Positions 15,446 through 23,655 of a stretch of DNA of 59,829 nt are shown piece by piece. Made by a program: the position numbers and the translations under genes. The DNA comes from Candidatus Peregrinibacteria bacterium (GTDB taxonomy: Bacteria; Patescibacteriota; Gracilibacteria; Peribacterales; Peribacteraceae), in assembly GCA_018648865.1 (NCBI GenBank), contig JABGQH010000004.1, positions 141,146 through 200,974 on the forward strand, written 5' to 3'. The notes beneath the pieces were generated by a model. The model was not told where the DNA came from, did not search any database, and worked only from the letters and a program-made list of their open reading frames with translations. Position 1 is the first letter of the stretch; each line of letters starts with the position of its first letter.

Positions 15446-16764
15446 GATAGAATTGAAATTTTAAATCCTAACGATCTCATTTTTTCAAAAATATCTGAAT
15501 ATCCCCTTTGCATATAATGCGCATTTCTTATAATAACAGGTTGTTGAAAATACGATGCTGTTAGCAAAGCGCTAATAGCACAGCGAAGATTTTGCGCCTC
15601 TAGCTCATAAACAGAATTACCATTCTTACGACTTATCGGAGATTGAACATCAGCTCTATCCCCAACTCTTTTTACAGAGACATTATATGCCTTAAAATGC
15701 TCAAGATGCGAAAATCGATCAGAAAATCTATGATCGATAATCCGAAATCTATCGGCCATGTGAAGCAATAGTGCAGATAGAATAGGTTGACTATCTGATC
15801 CAATTTTAGGGTATGGTCCTGTTTCAAGGGTTACCATATCGTGTCTTTCATTTTGAGGGAATGGATTCTGCTCAAGCCATTGTCCCTTATGATTAAATGA
15901 GTCTCCAGCAATCTCTTTTATAAAATCTATTTCCTCAAAAGAGTATGGACTGGAGAATCTGACTTTTAAATTTGAATCAGTCAAATAGCCTAATGAAATA
16001 TAGGTTAAGGCCTCTTCAATATCACTGCGAACAATTCTAATAACTCTTCCAACATCTTGACTCTCTACATTATTTACAATTATTTTCTCATTCTCTACAG
16101 CAATATTACATCCACATTGGTTCATAAAAGAAATTAACTCAAGCACCTCTGTTCGCAAATGAGCATTCTCAATTATTGTTTCAGATTTACAATTAGATGC
16201 TAGAATCATTGCATTTTCAGTTCCTGTTGTAGTTTGACAGGGGAAAGCCACAATAGATTTAGATTGAATATTTTCACTCTTTACAATGCTAATATGTCTT
16301 TGAGTTTCATTTACATCACATCCAAGAGATCGGAATGCATCTAAATGATAATCAAACTTCCTTGTACCAATTTTGCATCCTCCTACCTCAGTGGGAAAAA
16401 GAACACTACCGAATTTTGCCAATAATACTGACATTAGCAGAACTGATATTCTGGTTTTATGTATAAGGTCATCAGGAATTTGATTGCATGTAATGCCTCG
16501 AGTAATACTTAATTTCCCAACCTCCCTATCAAATGAATACTCTCCACCCATTGCTTCCAATAAATCCAACGTTGATTGCACATCTGCAATATTCGGAATA
16601 TTTTCTAGAGTTATATCACATTTATCATGAATAAAAGAATACATAATCATAGGCAATGCAGCATTCTTTGCCCCCCTAGTTTCAATTATTCCATCTGTTT
16701 CATATGGAAATTGGGAAATGTGCATATCACAATGGTCTACAAAATCTGATCTAGGAGTTTCCAT
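15442..16764 (-). CDS. MurA-like enolpyruvyl transferase
   Basis: The 440-residue protein has the EPSP-synthase/MurA fold and keeps MurA's catalytic set. It has GAKNAALP (Lys22, Asn23 of E. coli MurA), GGCKIGTRKFDYHLDAFRSLG (Cys115, Arg120), TGPYPKIGSDSQ (Asp305 region) and AQNLRCAISALL (Arg397). MurA transfers enolpyruvate from PEP to the 3-OH of UDP-GlcNAc, the first step of peptidoglycan synthesis. Overall sequence is divergent and it sits in an LpxC-containing operon, so I infer a specialised paralogue. The start at 16764 overlaps the lpxC-like gene by 14 nt; MHISQF (16725) is an alternative that resembles normal MurA starts. Confidence 0.85.
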   Translation of the reverse strand: METPRSDFVDHCDMHISQFPYETDGIIETRGAKNAALPMIMYSFIHDKCDITLENIPNIADVQSTLDLLEAMGGEYSFDREVGKLSITRGITCNQIPDDLIHKTRISVLLMSVLLAKFGSVLFPTEVGGCKIGTRKFDYHLDAFRSLGCDVNETQRHISIVKSENIQSKSIVAFPCQTTTGTENAMILASNCKSETIIENAHLRTEVLELISFMNQCGCNIAVENEKIIVNNVESQDVGRVIRIVRSDIEEALTYISLGYLTDSNLKVRFSSPYSFEEIDFIKEIAGDSFNHKGQWLEQNPFPQNERHDMVTLETGPYPKIGSDSQPILSALLLHMADRFRIIDHRFSDRFSHLEHFKAYNVSVKRVGDRADVQSPISRKNGNSVYELEAQNLRCAISALLTASYFQQPVIIRNAHYMQRGYSDIFEKMRSLGFKISILS

Positions 16765-17650
16765 TTTTCAAAAGTGAAGTGGCAATGCGTCGTGCAAGGG
16801 CATTGTTTATTGCGTGCCCAGTTCTAAAGAGTTTAATTGTAATACGAGGAGACAGCTCAATATTTAATACATTTAAATCACCTAAGAAATCTAATATTTT
16901 ATGCCTTGCAACCTCATTTTCATGTCGAGTTTTATCCGTATTCCAAGAAGAGTAAATATTAACATTTTTATTTTCTCCAGTAAAAATTGCACCTTTTAAC
17001 CGAGACTTTGTTTCTTCAATTACTTCTTCTGATTCGATGGTAAATGGAAATGATGTTCTAGCATTTGCAATTTCCCTTCTATAATCTTCTAAACAACTAA
17101 ATTTAAATATATATTCTTGTTTCAGTATTCTACTATCAGGGTAGGAAACAGTTGATTGGATGGTCATAACATCAGAATCGGATGGTTCTATCTGAACAAA
17201 TCTACTAGAATCACCTTGCGCTACTTGTCTAACTGTCTCTGTTACCTCAAGAACATCAACTTCTCTCCGTATTAATTCAATTTCAGACTCAATAAGTTGC
17301 ATATAGCCTTCAGCAGAACCATCAAGAATTGGAACCTCATTGCCTTCTTCGAATACGATATTAAGATTCCGAATATTCAATGCATGTAATGCAGAAAGTA
17401 AATGTTCTATAGTCATTGCAATAATTTGATCACCTTCAACAATTGAAGTTGTTCTTTGCTCTGTAGAAACAGCAAAAGGATCAATCTTGTATCTCTTTCC
17501 CTCTTGAACTACATATAGTCCATCATTTTCAATATTATCTTCAACTATAATCACATTTCTTTTGCCAGAATGAAATCCAATACCATCAAGGATAACAGGA
17601 GTTTTTAAAATGTACTCATCAGACATCTGTTTTGAAACTGAAAAACTCAT
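16751..17650 (-). CDS. LpxC-like UDP-3-O-acyl-GlcNAc deacetylase
   Basis: A 299-residue LpxC with the zinc and catalytic motifs intact: GIGFHSGKR, TIEHLLSALHAL (His79 of E. coli LpxC), VPILDGSAEGY, ARHKILDFLGDL (His238 and Asp242) and RTGHAINNALARR (His265). LpxC removes the N-acetyl group from UDP-3-O-acyl-GlcNAc in lipid A synthesis. No other lipid A gene is in the window and CPR bacteria generally lack lipid A, so the substrate here is likely another 3-O-substituted UDP-GlcNAc, for instance the product of the adjacent MurA-like enzyme (inference). ATGA overlap with the upstream PheT-like gene fixes the start. Confidence 0.9.
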   Translation of the reverse strand: MSFSVSKQMSDEYILKTPVILDGIGFHSGKRNVIIVEDNIENDGLYVVQEGKRYKIDPFAVSTEQRTTSIVEGDQIIAMTIEHLLSALHALNIRNLNIVFEEGNEVPILDGSAEGYMQLIESEIELIRREVDVLEVTETVRQVAQGDSSRFVQIEPSDSDVMTIQSTVSYPDSRILKQEYIFKFSCLEDYRREIANARTSFPFTIESEEVIEETKSRLKGAIFTGENKNVNIYSSWNTDKTRHENEVARHKILDFLGDLNVLNIELSPRITIKLFRTGHAINNALARRIATSLLKNGNS

Positions 17651-18948
17651 AATAATTTGGTGGGCAAAGATAATTCTGCAAAACCGGTTTTTAATCTTTG
17701 TTTGTATTTCTTTGCTACATCCTTTGATATTACGCCAAGTACTCCTATGGCTAATCCATCAGGAGATAATATTTCAAAGCCTCCACTATCAAATCGATCA
17801 TCAGAACCATGAGACAAAGAAATTTCTTGATTATATGTAACGCCAATTGAATGATGTAATCCAAAATATAAATCATTAATATCAAGCCCTTGATCTACAA
17901 CCATTAAAGCTAAATTCATGTAAAAGCCTTCCTTTTTTGACACTGACCCTACTTCAAAAATTCTGTGAGGTAACCTTATGTGCTGTCTCCCCTTCTCATA
18001 GGCTATCAATGAGTGAAATAGCGATTGTCTAAAGGCAAGGCTTGGATTTCCTCGTTTGTCATTTGCTGAAATTCCAATTGACAATGGATCAGATATTTTT
18101 CTACAAGACAGTAAGTTGGGTAATCTTACCTCTTTGTATCCTTGCAATGTAAATCTATTCTTTAATTCAAGATCCTTCGTTCCATCAGGTTCTAGATCTG
18201 ATTTATGTTTAGGCAATAGTAAAGTACTATTTGATCTAATTTTGCTAATGAAAAAATTAAAAATGTCCTCAAGAACGTCACTTGATGATGTAACATCAAT
18301 TCTGAAAAATGGAGAATTAACTAAAATTGTTGAATCTAATAAGCGGATATCTGTATATCCATATGATTTTAACGCTTTAATAATATCATCGTCTTCTAAT
18401 TCAATTCCAAGTAAATTCCCTATTGAACTTCTAGTCAATACAAGTGGTTTTGGATATTCATTAACATTACGCATTACCTCATCAGATGTTTCAATATTCA
18501 CTTGAGACAATGGTTGTTCATCAAAGAGATCGGAAATAATTACTCTTAATAACGCGGCAGTTAGAAATGGTTCATCGGAATCAACTATCACATGCTCCTT
18601 TTCAAGCTTAATCCTAATTTTACTACTGAAATAGTGTAGAACATTCGCAATAAACTCATTGGTTATTAATTCAGAAAAGTTAATTTCTTCCGGCGAAGAT
18701 ATTGATGCACTTGATATACTTAAATCACCTTCTAATTTTGTCATTGTAATTGGTTGAAAATCAGGTGATTCTATATCTTGATTAAGAAGATTTAATTGCC
18801 TACGAATTCCGATAATAGAAAATAGATCTACGCGAGCAACATCTAGTAATTCAATCGTGTTACCACTTTTATTTCGGCACTTTAGCTGATCTTTATAATC
18901 AATTAGAGAATCTCTAAGCTTTGTATCTGGAATTGAAATCAGTGGCAT
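17647..18948 (-). CDS. PheRS beta-subunit-like protein lacking a normal editing domain
   Basis: The 433 residues resemble archaeal-type PheT. An N-terminal segment has ELLDVARVDLFSIIGIRRQLNLL. A B5 domain (about 165-240) has LTRSSIGNLLGIELEDDDI, LKSYGYTDIRLLD and SPFFRIDVTSSSDVLEDIF. The catalytic-like core has RFTLQGYKEVRLPNLLS, LAFRQSLFHSLI, HRIFEVGSVSKKEG and a C-terminal AIGVLGVISKDV. It is shorter than typical archaeal PheT, and the B3/B4 editing region is reduced to about 70 unlike residues. The matching alpha-like gene is the divergent neighbour at 19076. It heads the minus-strand operon. It probably aminoacylates something other than tRNA-Phe, or is non-canonical. Confidence 0.8.
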   Translation of the reverse strand: MPLISIPDTKLRDSLIDYKDQLKCRNKSGNTIELLDVARVDLFSIIGIRRQLNLLNQDIESPDFQPITMTKLEGDLSISSASISSPEEINFSELITNEFIANVLHYFSSKIRIKLEKEHVIVDSDEPFLTAALLRVIISDLFDEQPLSQVNIETSDEVMRNVNEYPKPLVLTRSSIGNLLGIELEDDDIIKALKSYGYTDIRLLDSTILVNSPFFRIDVTSSSDVLEDIFNFFISKIRSNSTLLLPKHKSDLEPDGTKDLELKNRFTLQGYKEVRLPNLLSCRKISDPLSIGISANDKRGNPSLAFRQSLFHSLIAYEKGRQHIRLPHRIFEVGSVSKKEGFYMNLALMVVDQGLDINDLYFGLHHSIGVTYNQEISLSHGSDDRFDSGGFEILSPDGLAIGVLGVISKDVAKKYKQRLKTGFAELSLPTKLL

Positions 18949-19075
18949 AATAATATTCGCAAAGATAAAGGTTATTTATTGTAAACAAAGCCAAAAAATA
19001 AGTAAATAAAACTTACCTTTAGTTTATTAACAATTTAATTGCTATTCTTGTCATTATTGATAATAATTCTATACA

Positions 19076-19867
19076 ATGTCTGAATCTAATTTATTAAATG
19101 CAAATATTGTACCTAGGCCACCTTGTGAGTATGGAATTCATCCAGAAACTGCCTTAGAGGAAGATATAACCAAGATTATGCGAGGCTTTGGCATAAAGAG
19201 GGTCTTTTCTAATAGTTTAATGACAGAGCATCAAGTTTTTGACATGCTACAATTTCCACAACATTCACCAGTTAGAAACAATACTAATGTTGTATATGCC
19301 AATGTAGAACAAAACAGTGAACAACATTTAATGGGAAGCTGTGATGAGGTATCTCTTTTACATGAAAAACGATTTGGCTACAAAAGGGATCTTGAAAAAG
19401 CTAAAAGGGTTATGTTTGTGAGTCATACAACTGCAATTACTATTGAGCACTTAATGCAAAAAGTAGAAACAATTTATACAATATCAAAAACATACAGAAA
19501 TAAAAAAGAGCGACGTGAGAAGACACATGTTGAGCTTGTTCTAATTGATCAATCATTACCTGAAATAATTACATTTATGCAAACACTCTATTCCTTGTTG
19601 TTGCAACAAATGGTAGAGCTTGGAATTACTTCAGACTTTTACTATTTTTGCGAGCCTTCATTTAGTTTTCATATGTCTCAGGGAGGAAGGGATTTGCCAA
19701 TGGGGTCTGGAGGATATGTAAGAGAAGAACTATTTCAAATTATTACAAGAAATACTTTAGTTAAGCCAAATTCTATTGCATTAATTGTTTTGCCGTTTCA
19801 GAAAATACTAAATATGAGAATAGGAGAAGATCCATTAGATTATGATCTAGATTATAATTCAATTTAA
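19076..19867 (+). CDS. PheRS alpha-subunit-like class II synthetase domain
   Basis: The 263-residue protein follows the PheS core in order: HPETALEEDITKIMRGFGIKRV, LQFPQHSPVRNN (motif 1 region, as NFDALN.P..HPAR), FVSHTTAITIEHL (as LRTHTTA), ISKTYRNKKERREKTHVEL (motif 2), FYYFCEPSFSF (as FPFTEPS) and LPMGSGGYVREELF. The motif 3 segment, normally GLGIERLAM, reads VLPFQKILNM, so the ATP-contacting Arg and the glycines are altered. There is no N-terminal tRNA-binding coiled coil. Together with the beta-like gene across the divergent promoter it suggests a repurposed PheRS heterodimer for amino-acid activation. Confidence 0.78.
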   Translation: MSESNLLNANIVPRPPCEYGIHPETALEEDITKIMRGFGIKRVFSNSLMTEHQVFDMLQFPQHSPVRNNTNVVYANVEQNSEQHLMGSCDEVSLLHEKRFGYKRDLEKAKRVMFVSHTTAITIEHLMQKVETIYTISKTYRNKKERREKTHVELVLIDQSLPEIITFMQTLYSLLLQQMVELGITSDFYYFCEPSFSFHMSQGGRDLPMGSGGYVREELFQIITRNTLVKPNSIALIVLPFQKILNMRIGEDPLDYDLDYNSI

Positions 19868-19879
19868 TAACTTTACATC

Positions 19880-20926
19880 ATGAAACCACAAAATGATTTC
19901 AGGCTTTACACTGAGAACCTAACTCGCGCAAGGGAAGCAATTTTCCAAGGACAGAAAGGTTTGCCAATACAAGAATACCGTACCATGTTACAGAATGCTT
20001 ATTCTGGTAGACCAATAAGCTTTGAAAAGGATTGTGAAATTTTTAATTTTCAAGAATCAGCAGCTTTAACTGACGTGTTTCATTTGGCTGAGCAGCATTA
20101 TCAGCTATGTCAAAATATTAGTGATACAAGATTAGATACAATAGAAAAGGCATCACTAATCATAGGATGTGGACAAGGAAGATTATTAGATGTACAAGTT
20201 GCACTTTGTAAAATGCTAGGGATAAAAGAAATACATCTTAATGAGCTATCAGCCGAAAATATGTCTATAGCAAAAAGAAAAGCTGATGATATTGATACCT
20301 CTGATTGTAATTTACAGTTCCATACAGGAGATTTTCAGACACAAGAATTTGACAAAATATTTTCAGTTATCTTATCGTTTCGATCTGTTACATCAGAAAT
20401 ATTTGACCCCACAAGTTCAGATCATTATTTAGAATCTAGATATAATCTTTATAAAAGAATATCGCAACTACTCTCTCCTGATGGAGTTTTTATTGAAGAT
20501 GTTCCTGATTGTGATGCGCCAGGGTTTTATCACATACTTAACACAAGAACTAGAGAAATGTTAAAACAAAAAGGAATACTATCTGCAATTAATGATAGAT
20601 TGTTACTCACGGTATCATGTCACTTAGGAAATCAGAAAATGAAATTTCCATATCAATTAAGAGTAGCAAATCCTATAGGTATTGATTTATTAGAAAAGAA
20701 AAAAGTTGGATTAAGTCCTATGTATTCTACAACCAGAATTGTTCCTGAAAAATCCCAGCTATCATTGTCAGACGCTGCTCATATACTTAATAACTCAGAT
20801 AGCATTCAACAAGCTAGAAAGGTATTTGCGCAAAGACTTGCATCGGGTCAAGTTGAATTCTGTGGTGATTTTTCTGATAAGAATCAATACAGAAGAATGA
20901 CTTGCTATTCCAAAGATTCTCAATAG
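19880..20926 (+). CDS. SAM-dependent methyltransferase-like protein
   Basis: 348 residues. The central Rossmann domain has LIIGCGQGRLLDV (motif I, near residue 90), an acidic strand 2 end IHLNELSAENMSIAKRK (motif II) and LQFHTGDFQTQEFDKIF. A catalytic-region equivalent SQLLSPDGVFIEDVPD follows. The flanking N- and C-terminal regions are not recognised. It starts 12 nt after the PheRS-alpha-like stop and so is co-transcribed. It probably methylates a small molecule made by the cluster; the substrate is unknown. Confidence 0.75.
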   Translation: MKPQNDFRLYTENLTRAREAIFQGQKGLPIQEYRTMLQNAYSGRPISFEKDCEIFNFQESAALTDVFHLAEQHYQLCQNISDTRLDTIEKASLIIGCGQGRLLDVQVALCKMLGIKEIHLNELSAENMSIAKRKADDIDTSDCNLQFHTGDFQTQEFDKIFSVILSFRSVTSEIFDPTSSDHYLESRYNLYKRISQLLSPDGVFIEDVPDCDAPGFYHILNTRTREMLKQKGILSAINDRLLLTVSCHLGNQKMKFPYQLRVANPIGIDLLEKKKVGLSPMYSTTRIVPEKSQLSLSDAAHILNNSDSIQQARKVFAQRLASGQVEFCGDFSDKNQYRRMTCYSKDSQ

Positions 20927-21235
20927 TCAGGAGGCAATAATCTTAATATTCATTGTCATAATCTGCTCAACTTATTTGCATATTGTATGCAGTACCAAAA
21001 AGTTGGGGGAAGTGAATTTGTACTTGCCATTAGAATATAAGCAAAAAATAACGGAGATACATTAAACCCACAATAAATAATATTTGGTTCTAACCTCAAA
21101 TTTGCTTATCCTTTTATTTGGCTTGTATAAGCCGTAAAGTTTATGGCTCCCCATCCAAGAATAGAACCACAATCGCTACAATAGATTAATACACCAATTA
21201 TTCCTGATTTGTTCCCAAGTGCTACACTTAACACG
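20927..21235. other. Gene-free gap at the right edge of the cluster
   Basis: 309 nt of AT-rich sequence with no ORF I trust. The last 35 nt share a loose GCTACAC-TTAACACGATG resemblance with the bases before the truncated copy at 13558, as expected if both derive from one promoter/start region. No strong hairpin or promoter is evident. Confidence 0.5.
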
Positions 21236-22615
21236 ATGAATCTGCATATTAATAAGGTATTTGGCTTAATCTTAGCAGTCGCAGGAAGCATAGCCCTGCT
21301 AACTATTCTAATTCTGTTCACAGGAACAGTAACAATACTTTCTAGACACCCTGCTGATTTTTTACCTGCTGCAGAAACAGTTCTATTTATGCAGAATGTA
21401 AATAGTGATGATGTTGTTAAATATTCAGATGTGTTTGATGGTTTAATTAAAATTGAGGAAACGGAACCGTTCTATTTATCATTAATTAATACGAATGACG
21501 AACAGGAATTGTTTTGGTTTAGTAAGTCTAAGGCAAAACCACAGCTCTCTAATCATTGGCCGTACCAAGTTAATTCATTTTCTGGGGCTGCATTGCCAGA
21601 AATAAATAAGGTAGATCGGCTGTCTAATCAAAATGCTTATCGAGTTTTTCAAAAATATATTCATCCAAATCAAAAATGGATATATGCCAAACGTAGCATG
21701 GTTCCAAATAGGGATTTACTAGAGCTTGCGGCAATTGATCAATTATTATTAAGGGATGCATCAGATATTGGAATTACTGAAAATGAGCCAAATAAAGCGG
21801 TATTTCAGCTATTTTCTGATGCTCAATACAAATCTAATATCAAAAATCCTCCAAAGGTAAATGGGGACACAGCAATTAGTTTATCTATATTTAATTTAAG
21901 CAAGAGGCTAAATGAATTAAGAAAAAATATGTCTACCAATCAAAGTGATTTCTTGTTTTCTCTACTTCGCAAAAAGACATTTGATATGTTTGGATCCTCT
22001 GTAAGTTTTGAATACGACATTATGCCACTGATGCAAAACGAGATGGCATTTTTGCTAGAGCAGAATGGATCTGGGGGAACATTGTTTTGTATTTCTGGGA
22101 ATGGTGAAAGGTCATCAACTGTAGAGCGCACGTTGCAAAGAATGACTAAGGGTAGGTATTCAGAATTATCTTCTAATGAATTAATAGATATTCAATTAAG
22201 TAACAGATTTAGAATCAAAACGCTTAAGAGTATTCCATACGACTTAGAGAGTGATGAAAGTGAATACAAAGGGTGGCAGATTAAATCTTTACAGGGATCT
22301 ACTGAAATGAGTGGGTTATTTGCTGCTCAAAAAGACAAGAAATACGTTTTATCTAATAGTAAAATTAAGTTGATAGAAGCAATTGATAAAGAAGATGAGA
22401 ACGCGATGTTTATAACGAAAGATAGCGAGATTATAGGTGGCAAAACGCTATCTGCGGGGTGGATAAGCTTATCTAAGCTATCCTCTGTTATTAATAATGA
22501 AGAGCTAGAATGGAGAAAAGGACTACTTTATTTCTTAAATCAGGAGGCAAAAGAGCTAGAATGGAAAGAGGAAGCCAGAGGAAATATAAGAAGAGTTGAA
22601 ATAGAAGCTAAATAG
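21236..22615 (+). CDS. Membrane-anchored protein of unknown function (full-length copy)
   Basis: I start at ATG 21236 (MNLHINKVFGLILAVAGSIA), because the truncated paralogue at 13558 begins at the same place; an in-frame TTG lies 27 nt upstream. The 459-residue product has one N-terminal membrane helix (about 9-35, ending LILFTGTVTILS) and a long extracytoplasmic domain of mixed strands and helices with no motif I recognise. It precedes secF by 60 nt in the same direction, where secD often lies, but it is not SecD. Confidence 0.75.
   Translation: MNLHINKVFGLILAVAGSIALLTILILFTGTVTILSRHPADFLPAAETVLFMQNVNSDDVVKYSDVFDGLIKIEETEPFYLSLINTNDEQELFWFSKSKAKPQLSNHWPYQVNSFSGAALPEINKVDRLSNQNAYRVFQKYIHPNQKWIYAKRSMVPNRDLLELAAIDQLLLRDASDIGITENEPNKAVFQLFSDAQYKSNIKNPPKVNGDTAISLSIFNLSKRLNELRKNMSTNQSDFLFSLLRKKTFDMFGSSVSFEYDIMPLMQNEMAFLLEQNGSGGTLFCISGNGERSSTVERTLQRMTKGRYSELSSNELIDIQLSNRFRIKTLKSIPYDLESDESEYKGWQIKSLQGSTEMSGLFAAQKDKKYVLSNSKIKLIEAIDKEDENAMFITKDSEIIGGKTLSAGWISLSKLSSVINNEELEWRKGLLYFLNQEAKELEWKEEARGNIRRVEIEAK
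21309..21345 (+). repeat. 37-bp direct repeat, right copy (possible attachment site)
   Basis: Identical to 13631-13667 and in the same reading frame position (codons for LILFTGTVTILS). It contains CTGTTC-ACAG-GAACAG. The flanks differ in silent and amino-acid-changing positions, so the exact identity stands out. Confidence 0.75.
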
Positions 22616-22675
22616 AGAACTCCCTTATTTACTTTCCTTCCTGAATGTCTTTTAGTACTCTCTCTTCATAAACAT

Positions 22676-23578
22676 ATGAATCTACTACGCCCAGCAAAGT
22701 TATTCCTAAGCATTTCTGCAGTTCTTGTTGTTACAAGCATTGTGTTGTTAGTTGTTCCTGGACCAAAAATCAGTATAGATTTTACAGGTGGAACATTGGT
22801 AGAGGTGCAGATGCCAGAAGGAAAAACAAAAGAAGACCTAAGGCTTACTATAGATGAGGTGGCTTTAGAGGTACCACTTGGTAATGTAATGCTTTCTGCA
22901 ACCAAAGGAGGAAGCGTATTAATGAGGATGAGAGGCTTATCTAATGAAGAGCATCTTTCCTTGATTGATCAAATAGAAGCAAGCGTTGGAGTAGTAACCG
23001 AGAAACAGTTCACAACAATAGGACCAACAGTTGGAGCTACATTAAAGAAACGTGCGATATTAGCGATTCTAATAGCTGCGGCTGCAATCATTTTGTATAT
23101 CGCATTCGCATTTAGAAAGGTTCCTAAACAACTTAGCCCTTGGAGGTTTGGAGTAATTGCAGTTATTACACTATTCCATGATGTGATTATTACTGTTGGA
23201 GTATTTGTAATTATCAGTCAATTCACATCATTTGAGTTCGATACTCTGTTTATTACAGCTTTGCTTACCATTTTGGGATATTCAGTTAATGACACGATAG
23301 TTATATTTGATCGCATAAGAGACAATCTATCTACTCAACAGAGAAAGGAGCCATTTATAGATATAGCTTCAAAGAGTTTAAATCAAAGCATTCAACGATC
23401 TATTAATACAAGTGTATCTACACTAATCATGCTTTCTACGCTGTTTATACTAGGATCAGAAAGTATTAAATGGTTTGTGCTTACATTGATAGTAGGAGCA
23501 ATAATCGGAACATACTCTTCTATCTTCTTGGCTACTCCTCTACTGGTTATTTGGAGGAAGAGACTGGGGATGAAATAG
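22676..23578 (+). CDS. secF: Protein translocase subunit SecF
   Basis: A 300-residue SecF. The first helix lies near residues 8-27, and the periplasmic-side segment includes IDFTGGTLVEVQMP, the SecD/SecF signature. The second-half helices include FGVIAVITLFHDVIITVGVF and LLTILGYSVNDTIVIFDRIRDNL, typical of SecF, followed by SINTSVSTLIMLSTLF. SecDF uses the proton gradient to help exported proteins leave the SecYEG channel. No secD lies next to it in this window, so secD must be elsewhere or absent. The gene just upstream encodes another membrane protein. Confidence 0.93.
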   Translation: MNLLRPAKLFLSISAVLVVTSIVLLVVPGPKISIDFTGGTLVEVQMPEGKTKEDLRLTIDEVALEVPLGNVMLSATKGGSVLMRMRGLSNEEHLSLIDQIEASVGVVTEKQFTTIGPTVGATLKKRAILAILIAAAAIILYIAFAFRKVPKQLSPWRFGVIAVITLFHDVIITVGVFVIISQFTSFEFDTLFITALLTILGYSVNDTIVIFDRIRDNLSTQQRKEPFIDIASKSLNQSIQRSINTSVSTLIMLSTLFILGSESIKWFVLTLIVGAIIGTYSSIFLATPLLVIWRKRLGMK

Positions 23579-23655
23579 AGATTTAGATAAAGGAGCATAG
23601 AAATATTGCGAAATGATTTTATTGCGCCGTAAATTTCATGTAGGGTGCACGAACT

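Noticed and set aside
13741-20926. Prophage or classical integrative element
   Set aside because: No integrase, transposase, capsid or replication gene is present. The content is metabolic, so only an island flanked by repeats is claimed.
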